Below, in pieces: positions 32,202-41,225 of a stretch of DNA of 64,000 nucleotides. The notes below the pieces were generated by a model. It did no database searches. It was not told where the DNA came from and was given only the letters and a program-made list of their open reading frames with translations. The stretch lies in the NCBI RefSeq assembly GCF_051131155.1, contig NZ_CP159508.1, positions 3,844,001 through 3,908,000 of the forward strand, given 5' to 3'. Position 1 is the first letter of the stretch; every line of letters begins with the position of its first letter. Origin of the DNA: Pseudanabaena minima (GTDB lineage: Bacteria; Cyanobacteriota; Cyanobacteriia; Pseudanabaenales; Pseudanabaenaceae). The position numbers and the translations under genes were made by a program.

Positions 32202-33341
32202 TTAGAAATCTTCTGGTGGGATATCGTCATCTTCAGGCTCAATTTCTTCAGGCACAACTTTGGTTGCTGAAACTGCTACGCCTGCGGAGAGTTTTTCGCG
32301 GACTTGACGTTCCACGTCTTGAGCAAATTCTGGCTTGTCTTCCATGTATTTGATTGTGTTATCTCTGCCTTGCCCAATGTTGTCACCTTGATAGCTATAC
32401 CATGCGCCCTTACGCACAATGATACTCATTTCTTCGGCTAGGTCTACTAGGCAGCCAACAGTAGAAATGCCTTTACCGAAAATAATGTCAAATTCAGCAA
32501 TACGGAAAGGTGGCGCAACTTTATTCTTAGCAACTTTGACCTTGGCGCGAATCCCATATTCTTCCGTCCCTTTCTTCAGAGTTTGGATACGTCGAATATC
32601 GAGACGAACTGAGGCATAAAACTTGAGAGCAGTACCACCTGTCGTAGTTTCAGGGCTACCATAGGACACGCCAATTTTTTGACGCAATTGGTTTAAGAAA
32701 ATGACAATGCAATTGGATCTACCAACATTAGCCGTGATTTTGCGGAGAGCTTGACTCATCAAACGGGCTTGCAGGCCAACATGGGACGCACCCATTTCCC
32801 CCTCGATTTCGGCACGGGGTACAAGGGCGGCTACTGAGTCGATCGCAATGATATCCACTGCCATTGATCGCACAAGGTTATCGACAATTTCTAATGCCAT
32901 TTCCCCTGAATCAGGCTGGGAAATTAGCAAGTTATTAATATCAACACCAACACTGGCGGCATAGGTGGGATCTAATGCATGTTCAGCATCGACAAATGCA
33001 GCAACACCACCGCGCTTCTGGACTTCCGCGATCGCGTGCAGTACTAGAGTAGTTTTACCTGAGCTTTCTGGTCCATAGACTTCGATGACCCGTCCTTTGG
33101 GTAGTCCACCACCGAGGGCAAGATCGAGAGGTAATGCACCGCTAGGGATAGTTTCGACGCGCATATTCGTAGCATCGCCGAGACGCATGATCGAGCCTTT
33201 GCCATGATCTTTCTCGATCTTTTGCATGATCGCATCCAGCGCCTTTTTTTTCTCAGGACTGATGCTAGCCTTTGCTGCTTGGGCGATCGGGGTAGCCTTA
33301 TCAACTTGACTATTTGCCGTTGCAGAAGAATTTTTCGCCAT
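32202..33341 (-). CDS. recA: Recombinase RecA
   Basis: RecA forms ATP-dependent filaments on single-stranded DNA for homologous recombination. The 379-residue protein has Walker A GPESSGKTT at 90-98, the Walker B IIAIDSVAAL segment, the L1/L2 DNA-binding loops including QLRQKIGVSYGSPETTTGG, and an acidic C-terminal tail (EEIEPEDDDIPPEDF). The first 30 residues are a variable extension common in cyanobacteria. It is monocistronic. The upstream 365 bases (33342-33706) are AT-rich with no gene and no LexA box that I could recognise with confidence. Confidence 0.97.
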   Translation of the reverse strand: MAKNSSATANSQVDKATPIAQAAKASISPEKKKALDAIMQKIEKDHGKGSIMRLGDATNMRVETIPSGALPLDLALGGGLPKGRVIEVYGPESSGKTTLVLHAIAEVQKRGGVAAFVDAEHALDPTYAASVGVDINNLLISQPDSGEMALEIVDNLVRSMAVDIIAIDSVAALVPRAEIEGEMGASHVGLQARLMSQALRKITANVGRSNCIVIFLNQLRQKIGVSYGSPETTTGGTALKFYASVRLDIRRIQTLKKGTEEYGIRAKVKVAKNKVAPPFRIAEFDIIFGKGISTVGCLVDLAEEMSIIVRKGAWYSYQGDNIGQGRDNTIKYMEDKPEFAQDVERQVREKLSAGVAVSATKVVPEEIEPEDDDIPPEDF

Positions 33342-33706
33342 TGCCGTTCGAGGTTTAGTTCGTTTAGTAAGTCTGCCTCATTATGACACTAAAGTTTCTA
33401 CATTTGAGGTATTAAATTCACACTGAAATTTAAGTGATTACCTTGATTTTACTTGTATTTAGATATTTGTACTAAAAATCTTCAATAAAAAACTCAACAT
33501 TTGTATGATCTTTTGTTAATCAAATTAGGTTTAGTGCAAATCCTAATCTTCAATCAAGGTATTGGCACTGCCATGCAAGTGCAATCAGTAAATTTTTAAT
33601 AAATTAAAAAGCTATTTTAAAGTTATTCAGAATCCAATTTAAATGTCAATTCTATTAACTCCTATTAACGCCAAAGACTAAGAATCAACTCTCCTAATTA
33701 ATCATA
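33342..33706. other. Gene-free AT-rich gap upstream of recA
   Basis: No open frame, strong hairpin or RNA-gene pattern seen. It must hold the recA promoter on the minus strand. TTAGTGCAAA and AAGTGCAATCAGT are weakly repeated; I attach no meaning to them. Confidence 0.6.
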
Positions 33707-34204
33707 CTAATCTTCACCAAAAACTTTGGTATATCCTACATAACCTATTAGGAGAACTATTGCCAAAATTATTAAAAATGAGTTAAAAGGCAAGTATGAA
33801 AAGAAATATAAATGAATCCTACCAGAAATCCATGATAAAAACATGAATACCATTGACATAAACATTAAGCCTTGGATGAATTTAAATGCTGGAATCCGAC
33901 CAAGTGGCATCCGTTTTTTTGCAAGAATAATCGAACAGATGACGTGGTAAGGAGCAGATAAAAGTAACAAAACATCAGCTTCTTTTCCTAATTTCCCCCA
34001 ACCTCCAGTATTGCTGGCATAGGCTATGTAACCAGCAAACACAATGGCTACTAATGCAGATATACTCAAATTTACACTTAGTACATAGGGTTCTTCTTTA
34101 GTTCCAGGAACAATTAAACAAATAAAGTAAGCAATCCAAGGAGATAAAAATACTAATAAAAGAATGGGTATTTTATAGAGCGTTAAAAGGCTTTCTATGG
34201 TCAT
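33707..34204 (-). CDS. Hypothetical membrane protein, 165 aa
   Basis: Not recognised. About five hydrophobic helices: roughly residues 10-32, 43-62, 76-94, 105-125 and 138-158. Loops are short and there are few charged residues. Gly and Tyr cluster between helices 2 and 3 (AYASNTGGWGKLG), and the tail is TKVFGED. GGAGAG lies just before the ATG, a plausible ribosome binding site. It stands alone between the recA promoter gap and a palindrome-rich gap. Codon use and AT content resemble a native gene, slightly more AT-rich. Confidence 0.65.
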   Translation of the reverse strand: MTIESLLTLYKIPILLLVFLSPWIAYFICLIVPGTKEEPYVLSVNLSISALVAIVFAGYIAYASNTGGWGKLGKEADVLLLLSAPYHVICSIILAKKRMPLGRIPAFKFIQGLMFMSMVFMFLSWISGRIHLYFFSYLPFNSFLIILAIVLLIGYVGYTKVFGED

Positions 34205-34265
34205 AAAACTCTCCTTGATTTAAAATTTTTTCTAACTTACAGTGCTTTGCACTTTCTCAAAATCC

Positions 34266-34312
34266 AAGGAACTTTTAAGAGTGTTGCGAAGCAACACTCT
34301 TAAAAGTTCCTT
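34266..34312. repeat. Perfect palindrome, 22-bp arms
   Basis: AAGGAACTTTTAAGAGTGTT then GC, loop GAA, GC and the complement. The loop GCGAAGC is the same as in other palindromes here. Confidence 0.8.
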
Positions 34313-34517
34313 ATACTACATGAAGCATAAACAGTTTGTATTAGTTATAAATCTCAACAACAATATCTAGGATTTATACAGTCTAATTCTGTAAAATTTG
34401 CATAATTACGGAGCTATTAAGCAAATTATGCCGAGATTATTTTTAAAATTACCCCATAACTTAAAAAGATGTCAAATTTGCTAATGGCATAGCATGAGCT
34501 ATTTGAGTTAAGGCATC

Positions 34518-34570
34518 AGACCTAAAATATGAAGTACGCCACGAAGTGCCACACTTCATATTTTAGGTCT
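34518..34570. repeat. Palindrome with AGACCTAAAATATGAAG arms
   Basis: 17-bp perfect arms (34518-34534 and 34554-34570) around a partly mismatched ACGCCACGAAGTGCCAC centre. Confidence 0.7.
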
Positions 34571-34630
34571 GAATGGAGGCTAAAGCAGCAATAATTCATT
34601 TATAGAAAAAGTACGGGCTAGCCAACAACA

Positions 34631-34660
34631 CATCAGGCTTTGGCTGAGCAAAGCCTGATG
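34631..34660. repeat. Short palindrome CATCAGGCTT
   Basis: CATCAGGCTT at the left pairs with AAGCCTGATG at the right across TGGCTGAGCA. Confidence 0.6.
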
Positions 34661-34790
34661 TATTGTTTAGAAATATGAGAAAGTGCTTTGCAATTTTTCA
34701 TATTTCTAAAATTTTTTGAATGATTTGCTTGCAACCCTTTCAAAAAATTTCTTGTACTACATAAAGCCTAAACAGGCTGTATAGAAAATG

Positions 34791-34884
34791 TAGCCAATTA
34801 TGTTAGGACAAACTCAAAACAACAAAAGAGAGTTGCAGTACGCCGAAACTCTCTTTTGTTGTTTATGTCTTAACTAATTGGCTA
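34791..34884. repeat. Family A palindrome, copy A5
   Basis: Outer TAGCCAATTATGTTAGGACA pairs with TGTCTTAACTAATTGGCTA. The inner stem AACAACAAAAGAGAGTT pairs with AACTCTCTTTTGTTGTT around a non-pairing GCAGTACGCCGA. The inner stem is unrelated in sequence to the other copies. Confidence 0.75.
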
Positions 34885-34972
34885 TAGCTATATTTGATCC
34901 GAGACAAATGCAACATTTGTAAAGTCTAATGTCAGAATTGAAATAAGTAATTCTAACTAGCGGTCTAATACT

Positions 34973-35518
34973 ATGTCTTCGGAACATCCACCAGTTATGT
35001 TGGTGGACGCTTATAACGTGATTGGACTATGGCGGCATTTGCAGGAAATTAGAGATCTGCAAGGGTTTGACATTGCCCGATCGCATTTAACCGAGACAAT
35101 GGTCAACTTTAGTGCTTATCACGGCTATAAGACCACATTAGTATTTGATGCTTATGTACAAGCAACCCCTGCGAAATCTGAAAAGATTACCAAAAATCTG
35201 AAACTATATTTCACCGATCATAACGAAACTGCGGATACTTATATCGAGCGTCAATGTGGCAAATACCGACGCGATCCACTGAGGCATTTAAAACGCATCA
35301 TTGTCGTCACTTCCGATCGCGCTCAACAACTCACCGCTGTTGGGTTTGGGGCTGAGTGGCTATCAGCAACCGCATTAGAACAGGAAGTGGAAGCAACTCT
35401 GCGATCCGTACAAAGCCGTCAAAGACCGCAAAAGGCAAATACAAATAATCTTCTGGGTAATCGCATCGATAGCGCTACTAAAGATAAATTAGCCAAGTGG
35501 AGAAATAGGCTAAATTAA
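34973..35518 (+). CDS. NYN domain RNase-like protein (YacP/Rae1 type)
   Basis: A 181-residue PIN-like NYN domain protein: LVDAYNVIGLW with the metal-binding Asp at 12, TLVFDAY at about 58, NETADTYIERQCGK and IIVVTSDRAQQ, giving the acidic cluster of the fold. The YacP/Rae1 group cleaves mRNA on ribosomes in Firmicutes; cyanobacterial relatives are conserved but less studied. A basic C-terminal tail follows (KDKLAKWRNRLN). Its stop overlaps the convergent cyclase gene's stop by four bases, so the two 3' ends are interleaved without a terminator. Confidence 0.88.
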   Translation: MSSEHPPVMLVDAYNVIGLWRHLQEIRDLQGFDIARSHLTETMVNFSAYHGYKTTLVFDAYVQATPAKSEKITKNLKLYFTDHNETADTYIERQCGKYRRDPLRHLKRIIVVTSDRAQQLTAVGFGAEWLSATALEQEVEATLRSVQSRQRPQKANTNNLLGNRIDSATKDKLAKWRNRLN

Positions 35519-37065
35519 TCTAATTTGAGTCGATACAGCTTAATAGCCGTTTCTTTTCCTTTCACTTTTACCGATTCGTCAACTATCTCCAAATGAAAAT
35601 CTTCTGGATGCTCTAAGGCTGCCACAACTGCATCAGTGATCAAAATTTCACAATTATAATTCTTCGTTAAACCCTCAACCCGCGACGAGACATTCACGGC
35701 ATCGCCAATCACAGTTGAATCAATACGAGAAGTAAATCCAACAGTTCCCATTACCACTTCACCTCGATGCATTCCAATCCCACTCGCAATAGTTCTCAAG
35801 CCTAATAGTTCTCTTTTTTGATTGAACTTTTTGAGCGCTAATTGCATGGCGATCGCTGCTTTCAAAGCACTATCGGTATGATTTTCATCAAATAACGCCA
35901 TCACTGCATCACCGATGTATTTGTCAATAAAGCCGCCATATTCATCGATCGCATCGCCGACATAGGCAATATATTCATTTAAAAACTTGAATGTTTCTTC
36001 AGGAGTTTGAGATTCTGATAGCGCTGTATATCCCCGAATGTCTGAAAAAAGAATTGTGATATTGTGCTTGGCATATTCACCAACAGCAATGTTTTCAATG
36101 CCTCGTGGCGCTATCACTTGTAAAAATTTTTCGGGGACAAATCTCTCAAAGGAGTCTAAAGTTTTTTGCAGCTTGCCAAAAGAAGCTTGTAATGAATCCG
36201 ACATATCGTTAAAAGATCTACCTAATGCGCCTAGTTCATCTTGGCTATGGATCGTCACACGGTGATCTAGCTCTCCAGATGCAAGCCGCGAAGCACTTTC
36301 ACGCAATCGCAAAATTGGCTGACTCAAGATCCAAGATAGATAATAAGCGGCGATAATGCCTAAGAATAAAGCGATCGCGCCTACAGCCAAGGTCTTAGTC
36401 ACTGCATTAACAATTTGTCCATCCATACGCCGCAGAGTAATTCCTACTCGAAAGGTTCCATTCGCTACCTCATTGTGAAAAGGAATATCGATCGCTGCCT
36501 CAATGATTCTCTCTCCTCTTTTGGCTCGCAATGTATTCGGTGGAAAATCAATATCACGCAGTAAATATGTCTCAGCAATTCTTGCCTTGAGGCTAGCTTT
36601 AGGTTTTTCCTGTCCATCGCGAATTGCAACTTTGCTCACTGCGACTGGCACTAAGTCGGTCATAAACTGTCCCGCGATTTCTGCTGGTGCAGCGGACACA
36701 ATTTGATGATTTTCACGGCGATCGCTGACAATGACGTAAACAAAATCCTCATTACTTTGCATAATCAAATTCATTTTCGTCCGCATATTTGCCCAGTTTC
36801 TATCTGCTAACTCTAACTGAAGAGTTTGCCCAAACGCCGCAGCAAAGGATTCTACTTGTTGAATTTTTTGCTGTCGATAGAATTCCATCTCATTAGTTGC
36901 CCATAACCAAATTATCGCGGTGACGACCATCAAAATCAGCAAGGTAATTGCTGTAATCATGCGAGTCTGAATCGAACGAAATAGAATTAACTTTTTCTGT
37001 CCCAAGCGCTTTTTAGTGCGTTGCTGGAACTGCCAAAATTTAGGTTTGGAGGCTATAAGTTTCAT
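35515..37065 (-). CDS. Membrane adenylate cyclase with HAMP domain
   Basis: A 516-residue class III cyclase. A basic cytoplasmic N-terminus, TM1 (about 36-57), a periplasmic sensor (58-223), TM2 (224-246), HAMP (247-299) and the cyclase domain (about 335-500) follow in order. Metal Asp are D342 (FSDIRGYT) and D386 (KYIGDAVM). The base-recognition pair is K382/T451, the pair reported for Spirulina CyaC, which points to cAMP rather than cGMP. N458 and R462 complete the site. Its start overlaps the upstream lipoprotein's stop as ATGA, so the two are co-translated and probably act together. The NYN gene converges on it. Confidence 0.92.
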   Translation of the reverse strand: MKLIASKPKFWQFQQRTKKRLGQKKLILFRSIQTRMITAITLLILMVVTAIIWLWATNEMEFYRQQKIQQVESFAAAFGQTLQLELADRNWANMRTKMNLIMQSNEDFVYVIVSDRRENHQIVSAAPAEIAGQFMTDLVPVAVSKVAIRDGQEKPKASLKARIAETYLLRDIDFPPNTLRAKRGERIIEAAIDIPFHNEVANGTFRVGITLRRMDGQIVNAVTKTLAVGAIALFLGIIAAYYLSWILSQPILRLRESASRLASGELDHRVTIHSQDELGALGRSFNDMSDSLQASFGKLQKTLDSFERFVPEKFLQVIAPRGIENIAVGEYAKHNITILFSDIRGYTALSESQTPEETFKFLNEYIAYVGDAIDEYGGFIDKYIGDAVMALFDENHTDSALKAAIAMQLALKKFNQKRELLGLRTIASGIGMHRGEVVMGTVGFTSRIDSTVIGDAVNVSSRVEGLTKNYNCEILITDAVVAALEHPEDFHLEIVDESVKVKGKETAIKLYRLKLD

Positions 37066-38117
37066 GACTTGATTTCCGCAGACTCAACTGAGATAGACTC
37101 GACAAAGGGCAGCCAAGCTAGATTCTTGACGGTCTCACTAGGACAGTTGTTGCCATAGGCGAGGGTAATTGGTCCCCCCTTGCTAGCAGGAATACTTTGG
37201 GAATCTGTTCCCCACTTGTACACCAGCATTACGTCACAGTCATTAACTAAGCTAGCGGGAATCTTGACCGATTTTTGAGGATCAAGATCATCCATAGACT
37301 TACGACGCACCCTAAGCACCGATTCATTATTCATAACTACATTTTGGCTACGGAGGATATCTCTTAGTTTGACTCCAATCAGGTCAACAGGTTCATATTT
37401 CCAACCAATTTGGTATCCAACTAGTGTCGTTATTTTATGGGTTGGCAATTTTTCTAGGTCGGCAAGTTCTAGAGTCGCTTTTTCAACTCTCAGTCGCAAA
37501 GGCTCAGTTCCGACAATTAAATGCGTCACATAATGCACCCAGCGTTGTTTATCGATTTCTCCTTGCGGTGAATTAGCGTCTCTAAAATATGCTAGGTGAA
37601 TTGGTCCACCTTCATTACGCCGAATTCGTTTGCCAGCCTCTAAAATTGTCAATAAACCTTGATTGCGATACACATCTTTGATCGCGATCGTGGTGTAGTA
37701 TGCATCCGCCGCAACAACTGTTAGCTCCTCAACACCAGAGTTAATGATCGCTTTTTCTAATAACTTTTGTACAGAAATACCTTGAAATTCATGTGGCGTA
37801 GTAATAGCTCCTGGGTGAGGATTGATACTGATGAATTTAGTGTCAGCAAGAGCTTCAATTTCTGCCCATTTGAGGGTGATTGGTTTCTGAACTTGCCCTT
37901 GGACTCTAATGATCCAATTATCAGTTAAGTTAGAGCCATAGGTTTCAGTGAGGCGCGAGTTCTCAGCGATCGCTTCTTTGTGCCATTGAGTCAACTGATC
38001 GTTTGAGACTTGCGATTGACATCCCATAAGCAAAGTCAAGATCAAACATAGGCTAAGACTAAGGATAATCCATTGGATAAAGCGTTTGATATTTGTTAAC
38101 CAGATCATAAAATTCAT
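37062..38117 (-). CDS. Lipoprotein with two sulfite-oxidase-like (oxidoreductase molybdopterin-binding) folds
   Basis: A 351-residue exported protein. A long signal peptide ends at lipobox LLMGC with C33. Two modules follow: about 65-200 (IRVQGQVQKPITLKWAEIEAL, then FQGISVQKLLEKA and GGPIHLAYF) and about 225-340 (LVGYQIGWKYEPVDLIGVKLRDIL, then GGPITLAYG and the end segment). Both resemble the molybdopterin-binding oxidoreductase fold, but no catalytic Cys-containing motif is visible in the first module, so a binding rather than redox role is likely. It overlaps the adenylate cyclase start by four bases (ATGA), which suggests that this lipoprotein passes a ligand signal to the cyclase sensor domain. 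The fold assignment is from memory. Confidence 0.78.
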   Translation of the reverse strand: MNFMIWLTNIKRFIQWIILSLSLCLILTLLMGCQSQVSNDQLTQWHKEAIAENSRLTETYGSNLTDNWIIRVQGQVQKPITLKWAEIEALADTKFISINPHPGAITTPHEFQGISVQKLLEKAIINSGVEELTVVAADAYYTTIAIKDVYRNQGLLTILEAGKRIRRNEGGPIHLAYFRDANSPQGEIDKQRWVHYVTHLIVGTEPLRLRVEKATLELADLEKLPTHKITTLVGYQIGWKYEPVDLIGVKLRDILRSQNVVMNNESVLRVRRKSMDDLDPQKSVKIPASLVNDCDVMLVYKWGTDSQSIPASKGGPITLAYGNNCPSETVKNLAWLPFVESISVESAEIKS

Positions 38118-38205
38118 GTAAATCTAGAACACCAAAATCCAAATCAAGTTCTTCTTCATGAACATCTATAGCATTCCTACAAGCAATTACCGATCAAATG
38201 AATCA

Positions 38206-38256
38206 CAAGAGATTTTTTGAAAGTATTGCAAAGCAATACTTTCAAAAAATCTCTTG
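38206..38256. repeat. Perfect palindrome, 24-bp arms
   Basis: CAAGAGATTTTTTGAAAGTA then TTGC, loop AAA, GCAA and the complement. Followed by TTTGGGTTTGAGTGCAAAGCGCT, a phrase shared in part with the end of the palindrome at 32009 (CTGGATTTTGTGAGCGCAAAG). Confidence 0.8.
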
Positions 38257-38380
38257 GTTTGGGTTTGAGTGCAAAGCGCTGTAAATAAATGCGGACTTTA
38301 CTATGATCAGATCTTACTGTTGCAGTCTATTTTGAGATAACGACCATAATGCGTAAAAAACAATAATTTTTTATTCGTTA

Positions 38381-38497
38381 TATAGCTACCGCCACTCGTG
38401 TTAGGACAAAACCAAAACCCAAGAAGAGAATTGCGGTGCTTCGCACCGCAATTCTCTTCTTGGGTTTTATGTACTAATACACTTGGCGACAGCTATA
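38381..38497. repeat. Family A palindrome, copy A6 (full form)
   Basis: TATAGCTACCGCCA at the left and TGGCGACAGCTATA at the right; collars TTAGGACAAAACC and TTTTATGTACTAA; perfect inner stem CAAGAAGAGAATTGCGGTGC around TTC. The best-preserved copy. Confidence 0.85.
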
Positions 38498-38525
38498 TAG
38501 CGCTTTTCAAGCAAGCGAGGTACAT

Positions 38526-38562
38526 AGGTTTGGTTCTCCGCCGAAGGCGGAGAACCAAACCT
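38526..38562. repeat. Perfect palindrome AGGTTTGGTTCTCCGCC
   Basis: 17-bp arms around loop GAA. Confidence 0.75.
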
Positions 38563-38608
38563 GTAATTCACTAGACTGATAAAAGCTACATGACAACACA
38601 AGTTTTGA

Positions 38609-38677
38609 TTAGGATATAAAACCCAAAATAGTAAACACAAAGCACCACTGTTAATCTTTGGGATTTTGATTTGTCTT
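38609..38677. repeat. Family A palindrome, decayed copy A7
   Basis: TTAGGATATAAAACCCAAAA at the left and TTTGGGATTTTGATTTGTCTT at the right match the collars, but the inner stem pairs badly. Confidence 0.6.
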
Positions 38678-38759
38678 CACTAAATTTATCTGAATCCCGA
38701 ATTCTGATGATAAGAGATGCTTGATATAATGACTGCATCGCTCCGATTAGGAAACCATT

Positions 38760-39356
38760 ATGACTCCAGTGATCGCACCTCCTGATCTCTCAGCCAACGC
38801 CCCAGAGGGAAAACTTCTCTGGACAAGCGCCGACCTCGAACTATTGCCTGACAACGGCAACCGTTATGAAATTATTGAAGGAGAACTTTACGTGACTAGA
38901 GCGCCCCACTGGAACCATCAAACTACCTGTGGTAATTTTTACTTCGAGCTAAAAACTTGGTCAAAAATAACAGGATTGGGTTATGCCGCAGTGGGTGCAG
39001 GTGTAATTTTTGGCAACAAGGATGATGTTATTCCTGATGTAGTGTGGATCAGTAAAGAAAAATATGAAGCTTTAATTGATCAATCTGGACACTTACTTGG
39101 TGCGCCTGATCTGGCAATTGAGGTGCTATCGGCGGGAACAGATAATGAAAAGCGCGATCGTGAAGTTAAGTTAAAGCTCTATTCATCACAGGGAGTCTTG
39201 GAATATTGGATCGCAGATTGGCGAGAAAAGAAACTCCAAATCTATCGCCGCGAAAATGGTGTTCTCAAATTAGCTATGACTCTATTTGTGACTGATACGC
39301 TCACTTCCCCATTATTACCAGAATTTGCTTGTCCCCTAACTCAGATTTTTGAATAA
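38760..39356 (+). CDS. Uma2 family (DUF820) restriction-endonuclease-like protein
   Basis: A 198-residue PD-(D/E)XK-fold protein of the Uma2 family, greatly expanded in cyanobacteria. The core is visible: RYEIIEGELYV, VIPDVVWI with the catalytic Asp, then APDLAIEVLS carrying the Glu, and REVKLKLYSSQGVLEYWIAD. The nuclease residues look intact. Biological role unknown; many copies flank mobile or repeat-rich DNA. It is preceded by AGGAAACC, a reasonable ribosome binding site, and followed by a short hairpin. A second, more divergent Uma2 gene is at 46566. Confidence 0.9.
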   Translation: MTPVIAPPDLSANAPEGKLLWTSADLELLPDNGNRYEIIEGELYVTRAPHWNHQTTCGNFYFELKTWSKITGLGYAAVGAGVIFGNKDDVIPDVVWISKEKYEALIDQSGHLLGAPDLAIEVLSAGTDNEKRDREVKLKLYSSQGVLEYWIADWREKKLQIYRRENGVLKLAMTLFVTDTLTSPLLPEFACPLTQIFE

Positions 39357-39388
39357 AGCAAAAGCGGCGCGAAGCGCCACTTTTGCTT
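39356..39388. terminator. Hairpin between Uma2 and radical SAM genes
   Basis: AAGCAAAAGCGGCGC, loop GAA, GCGCCACTTTTGCTT. Lies between convergent stops; weak U run. Confidence 0.6.
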
Positions 39389-39406
39389 AAGTTGAAATTG
39401 AGATCG

Positions 39407-41035
39407 CTACTTTATTTCTTGCAGGTCTGGCTCTTTCTCTACTGGTTGAATCTTTGGTAAAACCTTGGGCTGAAGTACAGGAGGATTAGCGAGATAATCT
39501 GCTAGTTGTGCTTCGATCTGTTCACGCACAATCGAACGATATTCGAGGAAATGCTCACCCTGAGCGCAAACCGATAGATAGCTGGTGACGACATTTGGAT
39601 AACGCTTCATCAAGTCAAAAAGATTAATCCAGAATTGGAAACGGGTTTTGCGAACAAAACCTTGTCGCCAGCAGAGAATTAGTAAGGCTCGGATTGCCGT
39701 CCAATCAGTTTTCTTCTTTTGATCGGTTTTCTCACGCTTGATGCGCTTGTAAGGCGACTCACCCAAAATCAAGAAATGGCGATAGGTGCGATTGAGAAAG
39801 ACTAGTGGATCGTAAAGAGTCCAGAAAGCATGAACATACTCAGTGGCAATATCTTCTAAAGGACGAGTGGGCATAAAGTTCATCAAAGTGGTTTGATGCC
39901 CATTACTATTCTGGGTAATCATCCGTCCTTCCTTATTCAAACGATGCCATAAACCAGTATCAGGCAAAGCTTGCAGCATACTGAATAGCGCCGTAGGAAC
40001 TGCCGTGAGTTCCACAAACTGGACAATGCGATCGCCTGCTCCTTTCTTCTCACCATCAAAGCCGATGATAAATCCTGCCATCACTCGAATCCCAGCTCTG
40101 GCTATATTAATCACTGATTCTGAAAGCGGATCGCGATTGTTTTGGAACTTCTTGGTGAGCGCTAGACTATCCGTATCAGGGGTTTCAATGCCAAGGAACA
40201 CCGATCCAAAATTACATTCCACCATCATCTGCATCATTTCAGGATCTTGGGCAAGATCGACCGATGCTTCGGTGGCAAATGAGAAGGGATAATTACGCTC
40301 CTTCATCCAAGGTTTTAGCTCTTGGAGCATCACTTTCACGTTGCGCTTGTTGCCGATAAAGTTATCATCAACCATGAAAATACTCCGTCTCCAGCCAAGA
40401 TCGTAGAGACATTGCAGTTCTGCCAGAATCTGAGCAGGAGTCTTAGTGCGGGGCTTACGTCCATAGAGTACGATGATGTCGCAAAATTCGCATTGGAATG
40501 GGCAACCGCGAGAGAACTGCACCGACATTTCCGCATAACGGTTCATTTCGAGCAAGTCAAACCGAGGAATCGGCGTATCCGTAACCGCAGGCTTTTCACC
40601 ATTAGCTCGCAAAATACCACTGCGATCGCCTCTTTGGATTGCCTCGACAAACATCGGTAACGTAATTTCCCCCTCATCGAGAATCAAGAAATCTGCCCCT
40701 GAAACCTTCGCTTCTTCAGGTAAAGCGGTGGGATAGGGACCACCCACAGCAACTAATTTACCGCGCTTTTTCGCCTCTTGAATTTGAGCAAGAAAGTCAT
40801 TTTTCTGCACGATCATCGCTGAGAGAATTACCACTTCCGCCCATTCCCATTCGGCTTCAGTGATATCACGCACATTACGATCAACCAGTTTAAATTCCCA
40901 AGTCTGAGGTAAGATCGCGGCAACCGTAACCATGCCGAGGGGTGGAAGCTGAGCCTTATAACCAACTAATTCCAGTGTTTTCTCAAATGACCAGAAGCTT
41001 TTCGGAAATAACGGATAGACGAGTAAAACACGCAT
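39407..41035 (-). CDS. B12-binding-type radical SAM protein (copy 1)
   Basis: A 542-residue radical SAM enzyme. Residues about 1-150 are a cobalamin-binding-like Rossmann domain (LLVYPLFP, then VILSAMIVQK and GGPYPT); no clear DXHXXG motif is seen, as in many relatives. The 4Fe-4S cluster motif is C178-PFQ-C182-EF-C185. The SAM barrel continues to about 370 and a helical DUF4070 C-terminus follows. The family includes HpnP-like methyltransferases, but I see nothing that fixes a substrate. It is a tandem paralogue of the next gene (41226-42812), 190 bases upstream, on the same strand. Confidence 0.9.
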   Translation of the reverse strand: MRVLLVYPLFPKSFWSFEKTLELVGYKAQLPPLGMVTVAAILPQTWEFKLVDRNVRDITEAEWEWAEVVILSAMIVQKNDFLAQIQEAKKRGKLVAVGGPYPTALPEEAKVSGADFLILDEGEITLPMFVEAIQRGDRSGILRANGEKPAVTDTPIPRFDLLEMNRYAEMSVQFSRGCPFQCEFCDIIVLYGRKPRTKTPAQILAELQCLYDLGWRRSIFMVDDNFIGNKRNVKVMLQELKPWMKERNYPFSFATEASVDLAQDPEMMQMMVECNFGSVFLGIETPDTDSLALTKKFQNNRDPLSESVINIARAGIRVMAGFIIGFDGEKKGAGDRIVQFVELTAVPTALFSMLQALPDTGLWHRLNKEGRMITQNSNGHQTTLMNFMPTRPLEDIATEYVHAFWTLYDPLVFLNRTYRHFLILGESPYKRIKREKTDQKKKTDWTAIRALLILCWRQGFVRKTRFQFWINLFDLMKRYPNVVTSYLSVCAQGEHFLEYRSIVREQIEAQLADYLANPPVLQPKVLPKIQPVEKEPDLQEIK

Positions 41036-41181
41036 TATATTTGGGGGTTAATTTATAGAATTAGAAAAGCTGTGTTTTACGCTATGCTTAGAACACAACT
41101 TTTTTGAGACAAAGAAAAACCCTTTCTAAATTCCTGCTAATAAGACTTGCTCATTAACAAGAATTAAAAAGGGTTATGGTA

Positions 41182-41221
41182 GAAAATCAGAATATTGCAC
41201 ATAGCGAAATATTCTGATTTA
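41182..41221. terminator. Hairpin terminator between radical SAM paralogues
   Basis: AAAATCAGAATATT, loop region, AATATTCTGATTT downstream of copy 2's stop on the minus strand. It suggests that the two paralogues are separate transcripts. Confidence 0.55.
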
Positions 41222-41225
41222 TGGA

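Larger units (their letters stand above)
34205..34972. other. 768-base gene-free gap dense in palindromes
   Basis: It contains hairpins at 34266-34312, 34518-34570 and 34631-34660 and a family A copy at 34791-34884. The phrase CTACAT(G/A)AAGC(A/C)TAAACAG recurs at about 34315 and 34755, so two related units lie in tandem. No open frame of substance or RNA gene was seen. The NYN gene promoter must be at the right end. Confidence 0.7.
38118..38759. other. 640-base gene-free gap with four palindromes
   Basis: It holds hairpins at 38206-38256 and 38526-38562, family A copies at 38381-38497 and (decayed) 38609-38677, and the promoter of the Uma2 gene at the right end. No open frame worth reporting. 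Confidence 0.7.

Noticed and set aside
33342..33706. LexA box or small RNA upstream of recA
   Set aside because: No convincing palindromic LexA site or stable hairpin could be seen by eye.
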